NCBI GenBank assembly: GCA_009760855.2
Contig: WPIO01000002.1
Coordinates: 10,242,501-10,306,500, forward strand
Length of the DNA stretch: 64,000 nt
Direction of reading: 5' to 3'
Source: Cristatella mucedo
Lineage: Eukaryota > Bryozoa > Phylactolaemata > Cristatellidae
Shown: positions 30,736 to 42,949 of the stretch, piece after piece
How positions within the stretch are numbered: the first letter of the stretch is position 1
How the letters are laid out: each line of letters begins with the position of its first letter
Translations under genes and position numbers: made by a program
Notes under the pieces: model-generated
Seen by the model: only the letters and a program-made list of their open reading frames with translations
Database searches by the model: none
Told to the model about the DNA's origin: nothing

Positions 30736-32600
30736 TTATTACTATTATTATTATCATTATTGTCTCTCCCCTCCCCCTTTCTCTTTCACCCTCCCCCAGT
30801 GCATGCAGAGCAGCTAGAATCCTCAGGGCAACCTCTGATCGCTGTCTTTGATCAGTGCCATGTGACCTAACACCGAGGCATTGCTGGAGCATGAATCTTC
30901 AAGGTGCAGATCTGCAAAGGTTGGCTTCTTATGGTCTCCACAGAGGGATAGCAGCCCCAGTGTGTACAGTATCGTGCAGAATACCGAGGAGTTCCTACAC
31001 TTGTACCCAGCAGCGCTCACACGGTCGTGAGGTACACATGGAGGCCCCACACTGTGGCACGAATGCAGTGGTTGGCTTACGTAATTTGTGTGACTGCTAC
31101 CCGACTAAAGAAGTGCTGTCGACACGTTAGCAGAGCAGAGCCAAGTTGAGGACCAAGCTGACTTCCCGGCCGCTGCAATATTGCCTGAGCAGGTGCTTTA
31201 AGGAACGATGCACTGCACTGCATGAAAAAAGCGACGGCTTCTCCTGTACAGCAGAAGCAAACGTCTAAGCATTGGCTCCCGGTACCACGCCTACTGTGCA
31301 AGTGCTCGAGGTCATGTACTGAATGCTGAACGACCACTTTCATTTGCTGCATGCATAGTCCTCAGGAAAGAGACCGATGGGCTCAGACCACCCCCTTGCA
31401 CAGCCTCACACTGCCTCCTTCAATAGGTGGCCTCTTGCAAGAGCAAGGTCTCAACCCTCCATGGCAAAATCCTGGCAGCACCAGTGAGCATCCTACAATG
31501 TTTAGGTCCACCATTGGACGATCGCATCAGGTTGACAAGTCATGGTACCAAAGCCAGGGCACTGTCCTGTGCAAACCTTGAGGTGGGCATAAGGCCCGCT
31601 GCTTCTGGAGTCGCTGGGGGTTTTGAATATATTTTCATCTCCAGTCTGGCGCTATGCTCAAGCAATGAGAGCAGCTGCATTGAAGGGCTGCCGAATAGCA
31701 AGTTGATCACGTGAAATTGCCGATACTAGAGGCATTAAGGGAAGTGCCACGCGACTGACCAAGCAATTTCCGATTCCCATTGTTTATATTAAGTATCGCC
31801 ATTTGTCTTATGTGAGTTCTTGCCTCGTATGCACAGCTCTTTGTAGCTGCAATTGTCTCGTCTGTCGGAGTTCGTCTTCTCATAGCCCTCCCCTGGATAC
31901 CACCGATTCCGGCCGCCTCTGCCAGATGAGTCGGGTACAAACGTCGGCGCATCTTACTCAACATCTGCTCGCCCTACTACAGCCGCTCCTGATCACTCAT
32001 GATCACGCTCCTGATCACTCACGCTAGGAATCACTCAGCAAGGACTCAAAGGGGAGTCGACAGCATCGGCAGCTCAACCTAGGTGTGGCTATCGGTCCAG
32101 CCATGCGGCGATTAGCGGCAGCAAGTAGCAACATGCCCCCTCTTGCGCTGCTTTTGGGACCCTCGTCACAATGGTGAGCATTTGCGTCGTTTCACCGACC
32201 AGCTAGTAAATGAGACGCCAGTGCACCACGCCAAGCAGATGCGCCACGCCCGCCGGCGCCGTCATTAATAGAGCACGTTAGCTGCTGCAAAGTCATACCT
32301 CTTAAACGACCAAGTGACTAGCAAACCGTCTGCAGCTGCACGGAGGAAAATCTCGCGCCACTAGTTTCAGAGGCCAGCTACAATCTCTGTGTATCTTCGC
32401 GTTAGCAAGACGGCAATCCAAGTGGCCGCGGGCGCGACCGCAATTTCGTGCGACTGTACCACTGCCGATGCGGAAAATGGGACTAAAATTGAGCTTGATT
32501 TATTTAAAGACACGTGTGATAAAAAATATTGACCCCCTCGGAGTAAAAGCATACAATTCGAGCGTGGGAGTGACAAAATGCGACACGACGAAAGTTCGCG
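30736..32600. other. No gene seen
   Basis: Overlapping open frames at 30.8-31.7 kb on both strands show no domain, no codon bias and no convincing splice sites. Confidence 0.45.
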
Positions 32601-32649
32601 AGAGATAACCGAAATCGGAGGAGCAAACCAATAAAAACGAATTCCCGTG

Positions 32650-33480
32650 AAAAAAGTCGCGCACGAGCGAGCAGTGCAGTGCGCGCGTCTATTTGAAAGA
32701 AGAAAGGGAAGAGAAAACAGAAAGAGAGACGGACGGGCGGAGCATCACGCATCATCGCCCCAGCCGGCAGCCTCGCGCCGGCGGCTCGACTCGCGTGAAC
32801 ATCAAAGGAAGGCGTAGATAAATTCAATCTACAGTTCAAGCTCAGCTCTCACATACCTGGCGTTAACGCCGCGCGGCGGGCAGTAGCGTTCAATCGTTCC
32901 GTGCGTACGTAGCGGGTATTGCGTACGCCATCTCTGAACAACCAGACGCACCCCCTACGTTACCCCTACCCATGATGCAGTACATTCCGGACCCCGCACT
33001 GTGACGACGTCGCTCCGGCGCTTTTCAATGTCGCTGAGGCTCCCACTCGGCTCCTAAAGCCGTCGACGTAAAGAATATCGAGCAGGCTTATTTTGAAGGA
33101 ACTCGCTAGCGCGCACACAGCGGGTCGTACCGAGCAGCCTTAGCCCGCCGTGCTGCTGGCCGCACCCGAGCATTGCGGTGCGTGAAGCTCTCTCGGCCAG
33201 CGTCTCCGGGCTGCCTCGGCTGAGCAGGATACGCGGTCGGAGCACAAAAGGCAACGTTTACGTTGCGTTCGTAACAAGCTGAGACGTAACCAGCTAAGAT
33301 GTCATCGCCCGACGCAATCATTACCAATGCCAGCTCCGCGTCGGCAACCAAAGTCCCCGGAGACATGGTGAGTGCGAGCAATACTTGCGATGGCGTGATG
33401 GTTAGTGTATTGGCTCGTTGTGAGCGGCTGGGGAAGAAAAGCTAACCGCAGCGGCGACAGCTCCCGCCACCCCCCTCCGC
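32650..33480. promoter_or_regulatory. CpG-rich bidirectional promoter: STXBP4 (-) and an unidentified gene (+)
   Basis: A CpG-dense island in otherwise moderate DNA. On minus, sequence ending CGTTAACGCCAG|GTATGT (exon end 32857) looks like a noncoding first exon, since the ATGs upstream of it run into TGA. On plus, a first coding exon starts at 33299. The start sites must lie within the roughly 450 bp between. The link to STXBP4, 6.3 kb away, is inference. Confidence 0.55.
33299..33367 (+). CDS. First coding exon of an unidentified plus-strand gene
   Basis: An ATG with an in-frame TAA four codons upstream opens 23 codons, MSSPDAIITNASSASATKVP then GDM. It stops at a strong donor (GACATG|GTGAGT) in phase 0. 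The exon lies in a CpG island, head-to-head with the presumed STXBP4 first exon. I do not recognise the peptide. In vertebrates the gene divergent from STXBP4 is COX11, but this does not resemble its N-terminus. No following exon could be assigned, so the gene must have a long first intron or poorly conserved exons. Confidence 0.6.
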
Positions 33481-35339
33481 GCGCCTGCGTATCGTCGGCC
33501 GACGTCATGCGTGCATCGTTAGTCAATCGTCTGCGGCGATTTCGGATGTAATTTGTACTAGATTTTCAACTTGACCCCTTTCTTTTGAGCACGGCTACCT
33601 ACTAGGAACGGCGGCCACCTGAATTCGAGCTTGGATACGCAACTGAATTGCAAGCGATCGCTTGCTTCGGCACCTTGCTTGCCGACCGATTGAGCACTGG
33701 TGGGCATGAGTTTTTAGGCTGTTGATTACCGACCTCAGCCCGTCGTTGTATCCGCGTGTAGTCGCCGTTTGGTCTTCCTTTTGAATGTCATGCCGTTGGC
33801 GAAGTCAGCAGTAATATGTCGTGTGTTCAAAAAGAAACCGGCGATCAATTGTGTCAAGTGCTCCGAAAGATCTAGCAAAGCCAGCAGAGTCTACCTTGGT
33901 CTGCATTGTTGTGAAGGTCATTATATACCCGAAGCAATACTGACTCAGTTGAGTAATTAGCTCAACAACCTGACTGGAACTTACTTTCTTGGTTTGAAGT
34001 TGTGGCATACGACGTTATCAGGTGTGCCACTACTCGTTCCAGTATCTTTTATAGGAACAGCAGCAGGGAGACTTTGAGGGAGTTGCTAAAGTTCTCCTGG
34101 TCTAGTGTTACCTTCTTTGTGAGTGGCCTAGCAACAATTCTTTTGAAGGGTGCTGTGACAAGATCTGCAGCTGTGTACATTTGTATTGCATTAGTTCTAG
34201 ACGGCAGCAGCAAATCCGTGTCATTGCAAAAGTAGAAAAAGTTGTTGCAGGCTCTAGAGGGTAGTAGTCTCAAGACTGGGAGATGAACTTCGAGATGAGG
34301 TCACTAATGGCAGGCTAGAATGTGGACATTGAGGAGATGCTAGGAATTGAGTGAGATGAGTCTAGTGGGGAATGTTACCGTGGGGGATGGACTCTGTGAT
34401 CCTATCGATCTTGCTAACAAAGAAGCTTGAGAAGCGATCTGCCGTATGGCAACATGGATAACTAGGTAAGGTGCTGACCTGAGCCAGGTAAAGAAAGTGA
34501 TTGATTGGTGGTCGAGATGACCATTTTTGAATTGTGCATCTTTGATTCGGCAATGTTTTTTTTTTATAGAAGCTGGCCCTGGCCTTTGCTGGGATAGATT
34601 GGTATCACTTACTCTAGTTCTTTGTGTCAGTTGTGGACAGTCAGTCTTGATCTTGTGCGTGCTTTCTCAAGCTTGGGCTTCGTAGACCTAGCTAGTTTTA
34701 ATTTCGAAGGTAAGGCATTGGCCAAATTAGTCAGAAGAGCAAATTCGTCCACAGTCTTGATTAGTATCGTGTTGTAACAGCAGCATTTCACCTTCGTGTG
34801 AGTCCTTGTCCCAGCTCTGATGCGCCAAATGGCTCTTGTCGGCCAGACTGTGACCGGTGCCATCCTCAACTGCGTGCGTGTATAGTGCATTACAGCCAAT
34901 TGCCTAGACGATGCAGTGCTGCTTGTTTAATGTCTATGCTCGTACAGAGTGCCATCTACCATAACACGAGTGATACTCAACCTTTTTTCCAGTGGTTTAA
35001 GCAGTTATTGGGGCTGCTATTGACTGGTGCATAGCATCATTGAGTACATTGGCTGATCTGTGAAGGTAGTTCGTATCTTCTCTAGCCTCTGACGATAGGG
35101 TTGAACCCACATTCATTCTATTCTTGCACATGCTATAAAGCCCAGAAAGCTAAGAAAGGCGGTAGTTTTAGTACATTTATTGCTGGTAGATAGGTTTGAA
35201 AGTAGAGTCCCAGTAGAGCAGTTTCGATCAGCAGCTTGTCTTTTTCTTTCAGAAAATTAGGCATCCGACTCCGGTGCTTCGTGGATATCAAGCTCTTTAG
35301 CTTTCTTCTAGGCCTATCAATTGGTAAAAAAATAAGGGT
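33368..35339 (+). other. Presumed intron 1 of the unidentified plus-strand gene, no repeat recognised
   Basis: Moderate-GC DNA with short open frames only. A (T)11 run lies at 34555-34565. Confidence 0.4.
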
Positions 35340-35480
35340 CGGCTGATCGAACAGTGTCGTTTTTTATAGTGGCAGAAGAGACTTGACGGCTTGTCGGCTG
35401 TCACTTGCAGTGGGCAATAGAGAGTTGCCTGCTACAGAGTCACCCTGAGCCTGGGCGGGCTCAGTGTGAGCACCAATATC
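35340..35480 (-). mobile_element. SINE-A fragment, diverged
   Basis: GTGGCAGAAGAGACTTGACG and CACTTGCAGTGGGCAATAGA parallel the minus-strand SINE-A body. Confidence 0.45.
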
Positions 35481-35904
35481 CTGGGTTTACTAGTCCAAAC
35501 TACATCGTGGAGGTGGGTGGGGGGTAGTATATTACCTACCGGCCCGTCTGATCTTGAATAAGAAAAAACCGATCTGTCACCCAGATCTTTGGCCTCCCTA
35601 GTTTTTTGCTTCATCCCAGTAAGGATGGTAGCATCAAGCTCTTTACTCACTGTTGGTGCTCACATGCTTAGCTGCCTCGTGCCTTTTTCTTTCTTTGTTT
35701 GCTTTTAGGTGTTCAGGTGGGGTGTGGTTCCGAGCTGCCATATGTGTTTTTGCAATCAGGTTAGCCCATGCATCAACTGAACTGACTCACTCACTCCCAT
35801 GACTGCTGCCCATAATCAGGCCAAGCTTTCCCAAAACAACTCAAATGAGCGGAGCTCATTTCCTCCTATGTCAGTTTGGCTTACTTTCAGTTAATAAAAA
35901 TAAT

Positions 35905-36055
35905 AATATAATTAATTTGCATAGCGCCCCAAAAGAAATTAATCTCTATTTAGGTGCTTCACATATGCCTCGGGGCTTGAGCCCCCATAACCTCGGCCAG
36001 ACCTTGGTCGGGGCGAGCACCTTAACCGCTGGATCAAGGAACACTCAGTCTGGCT
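35905..36055 (-). mobile_element. SINE-B (tRNA-derived)
   Basis: On plus: TTAATCTCTATTTAGGTGCT (tail), GGGGCTTGAGCCCC (B box region), CACCTTAACCGCTGGATCAA (A box region). Confidence 0.8.
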
Positions 36056-36139
36056 GACATGTCACTTCACTCGCTTGCTGCTTCCTACGTATGCGACCTT
36101 GAAGCTACTCCAGTGTACACACACATCACGTGCTTCTTA

Positions 36140-36560
36140 GCATCTAGTCAATTTGCCGTCCCATCACAAAATGGAAATCATCGTAGGATCGCCTCCTTCA
36201 GTTTGTATGCTTCAGTTCGAAAGCCCAGAACTTGCTTCCAGCTATAATCACTACATGGTAAACTTGCATCTTTTAAGTGTCAGCCAAAGGCTTATTTGTT
36301 TCGGTCACCTTCGCTTACCCCATTAATTTTGTTTGTTTGTTTTTGGTGTGCATTGCATGTGTACCTGTGCATGATTTAGTGTGTGTTACCAGCTAGAGGT
36401 CTTGCCAACCGGCTGCCATTAGTTAGTCTGGTGTTCTTCATATTTGCTTTAGCTTTTTGACCTAAGCATGATACTTGGCTGCTTTTGCTTGCTGTATACC
36501 ATGCATGTCCCTGACTGTTGTGTATTGATTCTTTTGCTGCAAGTTTTAAAGCACCTGTAT
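36140..36560 (+). mobile_element. LINE-A fragment, strongly decayed
   Basis: CCTCCTTCAGTTTGTATGCT with AAAGCCCAGAACTTGC, then a decayed 3'UTR ending AGTTTTAAAGCACCTGTATG. Confidence 0.5.
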
Positions 36561-37000
36561 GGCTATTATCTTAGTAGTCTTAGATAGCTATGCAAGCGAC
36601 CTATTAGTAGCTATCTAACCAAATATGTGTCCTTGGTTAGTAAGTATTATTTCGTAATCGGTTTTGCTGCAAAATGCGGAAATGAGCATTGTTCCCAACA
36701 AACTTTGCTTTGGTGACGAGGACCATCGTGAACTTGAATCAGCCCATTTCGTATGAGAAGGTTCACAAATTAGTGTCTTTTGGTTCGCATTTAGCCGAAA
36801 CGAACAACAAATCGGTGAAAGTTGACAGGTGTTTGCTCTGAAGTTATTTAAGAATGATCAGTCTAAAGTTTTCAGAAATGAGTAGGTGTTCCATATGTGT
36901 TCCATACTGCAAATTACTTTCTTAAAGAAGCCCTTAAACGTAGTCCTGTCATGATTTTGTTATACTGTCCATGGAAATGACGTTAACAGTCTAGTATATC

Positions 37001-37550
37001 CTAGTGAAAGCACCACCCTTGCACCTCTTGAGTTCTGAGTTCTTGTGTTCTTGAATTTTCGTTCCATTTCCCGTCCGTTTTGGCATAGTTATTTTTGAGA
37101 GCCTGAACTAGCTGGTCATAGTTTTCAGCCGTGCGATTGCCCGGAAAGCCATAACCACTGCAGGAAGACCGTTCCAGACCACTTTCTTCATCCTGTTCAG
37201 CTTCTTGGCAATTTTTCGCACACATCGATCTTCTTTATCTGCCTTCCCCCAACCATGCCAACTTTGACCTGTGCTCCCGACAGATGTGGGGGATATCTTG
37301 GAGGTACATGAAAGCTGCTAATTAATTGTCTAGAGCTGTGAAAAATTGAGGAGTGAGGTTTAACTTGATGGGCTGGGTAGGTCTGAGCCTTCCGAAGGTC
37401 TACCGGCGGCTCAGGCATGACATTGTTCGTCCCTACAGAGAACTCGGTCGGGTGTGGCCATTTCCTTTTGCCGTACTGTGCCTTGGTGTCCCTGCGGTCG
37501 CATAGGCTAGGAAATCGATTAAATTTTGTGAAACCACACTGGAGATCCAT
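37001..37550 (-). pseudogene. Possible retroelement gag remnant
   Basis: The minus strand reads RTAENYDQLVQALKNNYAKT, similar to the conserved helix of retroelement gag proteins (LPxTAxNYxxAxxxLKxRYG, as in BEL/Pao). A frame of 118 codons precedes it with no clear similarity. No pol, LTR or protease was found nearby. The call rests on one motif. Confidence 0.3.
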
Positions 37551-38129
37551 CCAATTGCCGCAAAGTATCTAATGACCTACCAGCCATAGTTGTCATACTT
37601 CAAGACATTCGGCAATATCTTGACACTGGCATAGTCCTCTTTGAGGTGCTCAGAGTGAGTAATAATAGAAAGACAGATATTTGTTCCCGTTCTGAAGTAG
37701 TGCTGCTTTGAGGACACTGGATGAACTCGCTAGGAATAGGCCCCATTCACTCAGGTTGCACGTTACTTCTGTAGCCTCAAGTACACCGGCCACATCATTG
37801 CACAGCCCAACTTTCGGACCAAAGAAGTTGGAAAAAAGTTACCCGTGCTTTGATTGATCTGTTACTTCCACGCTTTCATTCAAAAAGTTTCATTTATCGA
37901 GCCTAGTCGTCATAAACTCGGCATTAGGCTTGGTTGGATCGATGTCTCTGATAAGATTGTTGTGGTCTTTCTGGCCGGGGAAGTATGGACTTTATTTGTC
38001 AGCTGCACTGCAATTGCAATTGGAATCGGGATCTACAGTACTTTCTGCCGTATCACATGCCGCACTTTCCGGAAGATAAGTGATCCCTCTCCGGAGGGGT
38101 GAGGGCAGAGAGCTCAGGGCAGTGTGGTA

Positions 38130-38600
38130 CTGGGGCGACGTGTTTCCATCTGTAACTCCACAAAGACTACGTAGGTGTTATCCAGGAGAGTTGTGTAGAA
38201 CAATTCAAAGCCCAAGTGGTTTGCCGTATGCATTCGGTAGCCAACATACTCCATCCCATTAACAAAGAAAGTGAAAAGCGTTGGTGAGTCAGGAGAGCAG
38301 CTGAGGTAGTGAGTAGCGTGGAAGAAGCAGTTTAAGACGGCTGGAAAGGATGTGCCAGAGTCGGCAGCAGGAGAGTAGTTGTCGTTGAGTAAGAATCGTG
38401 GAAGTGAGTTCCACAGTATTGGACTTGCATGCCAAAAGCTTCTGTCGCCAACTGTCTTTAAGCGGAGGACTGGAACAGCAAATTGATTGTCCATACAGGA
38501 CCTGGGGGCATAAGGAGGCTGAAACTGGTGCAGCAGTTCAGCGATGGCTCCAGGAATGTGTTGATTCATGATGGGAGGTGCTATCTTGCTAGTTAGAAGC
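38130..38600 (-). mobile_element. LINE-B fragment (RT C-terminus and 3' end)
   Basis: The minus strand reads AELLHQFQPPYAPRSCMDNQ then LKTVGDRSFWHASPILWNSL, the RT end of LINE-B, followed by the 3' end with TGTAACTCCACAAAGACTAC on plus. The open frame of 151 codons is continuous. Confidence 0.85.
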
Positions 38601-38764
38601 TTAAAGGGTTCACGTGCAGAGGTAGCAGTTACTTCCAGCTGTCAGTTGGTTATCTTCGAATTCTCGGGATAGTAAATTTCGTGCCTCTTGTTTCTCCCCT
38701 GTAAACATACTAGAAATAAATAAATTGATTATATTACACACGTTACCCATTATTGTACATGGGA

Positions 38765-38904
38765 TTTGATCTGCCGAGCTGGTTTGGCCCAGTGGTTAAG
38801 ATACTCGCCCCGATCAAGGTTTGACCTAGGTCATGGGCTCGACCCCTGTGGTAAATGTGAAGCGCCTGAATAGAGATTAGGTTCTCTTAGGGTGCTATAT
38901 AAAT

Positions 38905-38906
<2 letters not shown>
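38765..38906 (+). mobile_element. SINE-B (tRNA-derived), good copy
   Basis: GAGCTGGTTTGGCCCAGTGG (A box) and GGGCTCGACCCC (B box), then the tail GAAGCGCCTGAATAGAGATT and GGTTCTCTTAGGGTGC, ending in a (TA)n array. This copy shows the tRNA-like head and LINE-like tail best. Confidence 0.88.
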
Positions 38907-39082
<176 letters not shown>

Positions 39083-39289
39083 CATAGTTGCTGTCCTTGC
39101 AGAGGCAATCGCTTTAGTACCAGCTAATGCAGCTGCCGAGGCTCCGCATATGGCAGCTTAGATACCTATGATTGCTGGTTGTCTATGCTACCCTGTCTCA
39201 AGCCAGTTTGCCCATTGCCCAGCCTATTTGATGTGATGAAGGCATGGGTAAAATTGAATGACTGACTGCCTGAGCGATGAGTAAGAATG

Positions 39290-39470
39290 GGTAGAACCGT
39301 AATGGCCCTCTAGTAAGGCAGTTGATTTTCACTAACTCGGTCCCGAGGTCGTGGGTTCGAATCTTTCGGTGGGTGATCATTTATTGCTGCTGCAAGCAGA
39401 GGCGATTGCCTTAAGGGGTCTTCTGTTGCTATACAAAAAAGGCTATTAAATCAGCTGGTATTATTTTAGA
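39290..39470 (+). mobile_element. SINE-A (tRNA-derived)
   Basis: GGTCGTGGGTTCGAATCTTT (B box), GGTGGGTGATCATTTATTGC, CTTCTGTTGCTATACAAAAA. Confidence 0.85.
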
Positions 39471-39919
39471 GCTAGCTAGATCAGCCTTAATACCCGAGAT
39501 CTATTTGCAAATAAGGGGTTGTGTAGAAAAATTCGACATCTCAATCTGCTTCCCTGTAGGATCTCTCTGACACCGATGCCTATAATTAGGATCAAGACCT
39601 GGGTTTGGGCTAACTTTGGGGCCGTGGCTTCACTATATCTTCTTGTAGTACCCTTTCTGGTCGTAATAGTTGCTGAATTTCTCTCTTGCTAGCTTGTACC
39701 AGCGTGGTCGAAACTGGCCCAGTGGGCAGGCTACTGCTGTCTTATGATGTGCTGCTGCTGTTGTGCTACTGCTGCTGGATGTGTTCTGTCATTTGGTCTC
39801 CTTGTCTGGGAAGTTGTGTGCAGTCTTTTGCTGAAGCTTGATCTAATGCCATGTCTTGGTCCAACTACTGAAACCAACCACTGCTGCCTGCAGTTTATGT
39901 CTGTGTTCCCTTCATGAGG

Positions 39920-39921
<2 letters not shown>

Positions 39922-39978
<57 letters not shown>
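39922..39978. repeat. (TA)n microsatellite
   Basis: About 55 bp of pure TA, with no SINE next to it. Confidence 0.97.
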
Positions 39979-39981
<3 letters not shown>

Positions 39982-40256
39982 AGCCCAATTTTCTGTGTGG
40001 TTAACCGGCATTTGTACTAGTGACAATCTCGTACCTAGACCTGTCAAACTAAAACAGAATCAAAAGAAGTTAATAGTTTTAAAGACATGGTAAGTATCAG
40101 AAATGAAACCATTGGGATAGTCAAAGTTTAGATCAAGACACCATAGTGTGGTCACTGGGCTGTCTTTTCTGTTTTTCGCAATTATGGTGCCTGCATGCAT
40201 CAGCAAATGAGCATCTTGTTACTTCCGTGTGCTTGCACATGCACGTGCGTTTGTGT

Positions 40257-40258
40257 GT

Positions 40259-40325
<67 letters not shown>

Positions 40326-40335
40326 TGCGTGTGTG
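40257..40335. repeat. (GT)n microsatellite with GTGC extension
   Basis: GT repeat changing into GTGC units at its right end. Confidence 0.97.
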
Positions 40336-40469
40336 ACGATCGCGTTGGGACTTGCCTGCTGCCCGGACTTGGCTTTGCGTTGGTAAGTGAGCCCAGCTAT
40401 TAAGGGCCCCCCTGGGTTCACATTCTGCCTTTGTGCTGCTGTACAGGTGAAGCTGTGAAGAATCAGCAT

Positions 40470-40545
40470 TGATTCTGTTTAGCCTGTATTCTAAGTGCCT
40501 AGAAAGAGATCTAGTTCTCTGGAGGTGCAATATAAATGGCTTATT
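40470..40545 (+). mobile_element. LINE-A/SINE-B tail fragment
   Basis: AAGTGCCTAGAAAGAGATCT and AGTTCTCTGGAGGTGCAATA: the shared tail without a recognisable head. Confidence 0.6.
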
Positions 40546-41020
40546 AGTATTATCACCAACGGGATGAGGAATAGTCAGCCTTGAGGCATGGAGAGGGCTT
40601 TATCGACTCTAAGAGCGGTTGAAAGCTGTTGGATGCTGGTTCACTAATGCTAGCTCCTTAGGGTCTGACTTCTCTCGGTGCATTTGCAACTCACAAGTCA
40701 AGCAATTGACCGAAATGTATGAGCATAGATTGCTGGTAATATACTTCATATCTGCTTGTCGGTTTGGCTCTCTTCTGATGTCTTTATCACACTGTAGGAG
40801 TTGTGTCACAATTCAAAAGAGCAGCTGGCTATGTGAGTCACCTGATTAGCTATCCTCTGTACTGACTGTGTACTGACTGTGTTATGGTTCACTACTGTCG
40901 TTCGGCCCTCTAGTTTTGGCTGCTAACTCCAGCCACTTGAGCAGTCCTCCCAGCATGCTCAGTAGTGTGAAACAACGGACACTTACTAGCATTCGCTAGC
41001 TAACAGCCCCTGGCTACGGA
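40546..41020. other. No gene seen
   Basis: Ordinary sequence with a short direct duplication (GTACTGACTGT twice at 40859-40880). Confidence 0.5.
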
Positions 41021-41021
41021 A

Positions 41022-41026
41022 GCTGT

Positions 41027-41061
<35 letters not shown>

Positions 41062-41115
41062 CAGAGACAGACAGACAGACAGAGACAGACCGACAGACAG
41101 ACAGAGAAAGAGAGA
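41022..41115. repeat. (GA)n/(GACA)n microsatellite
   Basis: GA units grading into GACA and AGACAGACAG units. Confidence 0.95.
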
Positions 41116-41391
41116 GTGCAAGATATTTGAGTCATTGTTGTTACAAGCTTTTTCTACATAGGGAGGAACTGTTGGCATGAACTATGCCTTCTGCCTGTAG
41201 CTTTCAATAGTAGGGCCGTTGGTTGCAACAAAAATTAGTCTCTGGTCTCGGTCTGGCGAGTTCTGCTTCCGGAGAAGTGAGTCAAGTAGCTCCCGTGCGA
41301 TTAGCTTAAGGCTCACTGCCAGTCTCCTGGCTGGCATTGTATGAGCCCTCGCTGGGCTCTGCGCGTGTGTGTTGAAGTGGCTGTAGTGTCG

Positions 41392-41620
41392 TTAGCTTTG
41401 CTGCTCGGGTGCCGTGAAAAGTGATGGCATCCACACACTTGGAGGCTGCAGGCTCCGGCAGTCGGTCGGTGGACGGTTGATTGAGGGGAAATTGTGGCGT
41501 TTTAGCATGCCAGTGCTCTCGAGCAACGTGTCGGCAGCCATAGCCACAGCCGGGGCCAGCAGCGATTGCTTGGGTTTACAACTAGGGCCTCCTAGAGTAG
41601 CCACTGGTTCTGAGTGGCAA
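41392..41620 (-). CDS. Candidate minus-strand terminal exon, unidentified
   Basis: An open frame ends at TAA (41394-41392) and encodes SLLAPAVAMAADTLLESTGM, KRHNFPSINRPPTDCRSLQP and PSVWMPSLFTAPEQQS. Codons are biased to G/C in third position compared with flanking DNA. Possible acceptors lie between 41570 and 41625 (for example GAGCTTCAG|C). I do not recognise the protein and saw no AATAAA just downstream. Confidence 0.3.
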
Positions 41621-42365
41621 GCTGAAGCTCAGTCTGACGTGCCTTGAGGACCCAGGCCGGTGCAGACCTTCAGGGTTGCCGAGAGTGAGCCTCGATCACC
41701 TCTTTGATGGCAGTACGGCAAAAGGCCCGGTGCCGGATGTGTTGCCTGCTAGCCGGCCTCGAATTACCCTTAGGCGCTGCACTAGCCACTGTCAAAGTTT
41801 AGTTGACGTTGAGAGAAGCGCAGAACCTCAGCCGTCGACCAGATTATTCAACTAGGCACAGAGCAGAGGTGAGCATGACTCTATTTGCCTCTTGCCCACC
41901 AGACTGCCTCCCTTCCTACGGCTGCCCACTCCCTGCCCCGAATCAATCGCCGAGCTAGCATAGCCTTGCTGGCATACCACATCTGTCTAGGAGCTAGGAC
42001 AGCCAGCTCACTAGCTGCATCGTTCAGTGGGCTCACAGCCCTGCTCTGCTAGCAGGTCACGCACGCACACACACAGACAGGCAGTTTTACCTGCTACTAA
42101 ACTGCAGCTGTTCATGGCCATCGTTTGGCCAGTGACTGAGTACAGGGTTTTGCAGGCCGCAGAGAAGCTAGAACCCTGCAATGCTCACCAAATAATGGTC
42201 TGCTTACGTGGAATAGTAGCTACTTGCTGCGATCGCACGACTGGAATTGTTGGCAAGCATTTCGCAGACCGAACCGAGGGTTGCACTATGTGCCATTTGC
42301 CGAAAGACTGTTGTGCACGTGCCCGTGCACGCCGTGACTCTTGGTGACAGGCGTGCGCCCCTCAC

Positions 42366-42565
42366 CCAGTGAAAGCTCTTCGGCCGTAGTGGATGCTCCT
42401 CCTCCGCCTCCGCCTCTGTGGACTGTACGCTCTGCTTGAGCTCTGACGATGCTGCCGCTGCTGATGCAGATTTTTCTTTGGTTTCCGCAGTATTTCTAAG
42501 CACACGGCAAGCTTGGTGAAGGCCCACTGCCAAAGTGTAGCACTCTGTCGGTCTGGCTGCAGTCG
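42366..42565 (-). CDS. Candidate minus-strand internal exon, unidentified
   Basis: The acceptor is TTTCGCCGACTGCAG|CC and the donor TTTCACTGG|GTGAGG. The frame reads NTAETKEKSASAAAASSELK then QSVQSTEAEAEEEHPLRPKS, an acidic low-complexity segment. An overlapping Arg-rich frame is also open. It may belong with the candidates at 41392 and 47442. No family was recognised. Confidence 0.3.
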
Positions 42566-42949
42566 GCGAAAGTGCCGACTCTTGTGTTCAGACGCACGAC
42601 TCGTTCGGTCTCGATTGCGTGACGTAGGCTGCTGCCTTGTCAGCAATCATCCTGAGGATGGGGACAGGCAGCTGGCAGAAGCCTGTGCAGATTGATACAA
42701 GGAAAAGTTCCACCGACGGCATCCTGTGCAGCCGCCGGGATGGTGGCTGTGCAATCATCAGCTCTCTGAGGTGGAAGCTCCCGGCAGCTCCTTCTTGGCA
42801 TTCACCTATGTGGCTGCTGAACAGGCAATTGACGACGGTCAGCTGACAGGTCGTGGGGCCCGGGTCGCACCTCGATCCAGTGACTCTAGCAGCAACTCGG
42901 ATCCACTTGGTTGTGGGGGTCGGTTTTTCTGGCCACACCATCAGTAAGC

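Larger units (their letters stand above)
26527..32856 (-). other. STXBP4: Probable STXBP4 5'UTR intron
   Basis: Inferred to join a noncoding first exon (donor at 32856) to the start-codon exon (acceptor at 26527). It contains a tRNA-like relic (27058-27108), a plus-strand candidate exon (27678-28014), LINE fragments (29640-29825, 30180-30735) and otherwise unassigned DNA. The stretch 28.1-29.6 kb shows nothing recognisable. Confidence 0.5.

Noticed and set aside
32504-33381. Minus-strand open frames in the 33-kb island as the STXBP4 N-terminus
   Set aside because: STXBP4 already has a start codon at 26503, and the ATGs before the donor at 32856 hit TGA, so this exon is read as noncoding.
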